DNA of 64,000 nucleotides from CAVPCZ01 sp963702445 (lineage in GTDB: Bacteria; Bacteroidota; Ignavibacteria; UBA10030; UBA6906), in contig CAVPCZ010000009.1 of the NCBI GenBank assembly GCA_963702445.1, positions 682,001-746,000 on the forward strand. Direction: 5' to 3'. This document shows, piece after piece, positions 63,875 to 64,000 of this stretch; the stretch's first letter is position 1; every line of letters begins with the position of its first letter. Under the pieces are notes generated by a model that worked only from the letters and a program-made list of their open reading frames with translations, did no database searches and was not told the origin of the DNA. A program made the position numbers and the translations under genes.

Positions 63875-64000
63875 TTATTTGGCTTTCGGTTCCCGGAGGA
63901 TAAATATCCCGCCAAACACCATCATCACCAATCCCCACCAGAGCGCCGGATGGGCACCCGCCATCAGCGTCACGCGGGCCGGGGGCGAGATGTAGTCGAT
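63875..64000 (-). CDS. C-terminal end of a membrane protein, unrecognised
   Basis: Only 41 residues are in the window, ending REPKAK. A probable final membrane helix is seen (ALWWGLVMMVFGGIFIL), preceded by PPARVTLMAGAHP. The family cannot be decided from this length; a polysulfide-reductase-type or other multi-spanning membrane subunit is possible. It ends 24 bp from the strong terminator hairpin. Confidence 0.55.
   Translation of the reverse strand: MDYISPPARVTLMAGAHPALWWGLVMMVFGGIFILREPKAK

Overview
The window looks like G+C-rich chromosomal DNA from a Gram-negative bacterium of the Bacteroidota/Ignavibacteriota (FCB) side of the tree. Four secreted proteins (4264-5771, 13851-15992, 40961-44422, 45432-47447) end in the type IX secretion sorting domain (FPNPFN-type motif, then a terminal beta-strand module ending in LR or LK). 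Upstream regions repeatedly carry a TATATTTG/C box like the -7 element of that group, and many genes have weak Shine-Dalgarno sequences. The exact taxon cannot be fixed from the sequence alone.

Layout. 1-20.3 kb: start of a URO-D family gene, a MacA/MacB-like tripartite efflux operon, a secreted GH5-like mannanase, a GxGYxYP-domain protein, a five-gene arsenic operon (arsR-arsM-arsN2-arsC-acr3) behind a perfect operator dyad, a secreted oligoendopeptidase F, a sorting-domain surface protein with a 4 x 78 bp internal repeat, and a sodium symporter/GH38 alpha-mannosidase pair. 20.7-26.1 kb: SpoIID-like protein, HIT protein, alpha/beta hydrolase and HrpB helicase.

26.3-40.9 kb is the centrepiece: eleven tightly packed same-strand genes encoding a DPYD-architecture oxidoreductase, SsnA, YgeY, a threonine-synthase-like PLP enzyme, a dihydropyrimidinase, a molybdenum hydroxylase large subunit, its 2Fe-2S subunit, the YgeW carbamoyltransferase, a second PLP enzyme, a MocA-like transferase (frameshifted) and an XdhC-like maturase. 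This resembles the ygeW/ygeY/ssnA/ygfK/hyuA/xdh set linked to anaerobic purine (urate) breakdown, but with a different oxidoreductase architecture, no ygeX-like gene and no FAD subunit for the hydroxylase. The likely scheme is hydroxylation and reduction of the purine, hydrolytic ring opening, carbamoyl transfer to conserve energy, and PLP-dependent processing of the remaining carbon skeleton.

41-64 kb: a sorting-domain phosphodiester glycosidase, an EamA permease, a secreted M1 aminopeptidase, uvrC, two small unknown or poorly known genes, tRNA-Val(CAC), a pyrR-pyrB-pyrC operon behind a PyrR-type attenuator, a lipoprotein, a large NtrY-like sensor kinase, pgeF, glmS, a FabL-like reductase and an acyl-CoA dehydrogenase.

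Five otherwise well-conserved genes (GH5, GH38, mocA-like, uvrC, pyrC) are interrupted by seven single-base shifts. Most sit in or near short homopolymers, and every gene reads cleanly once the shift is undone, so residual assembly errors are more likely than true decay.
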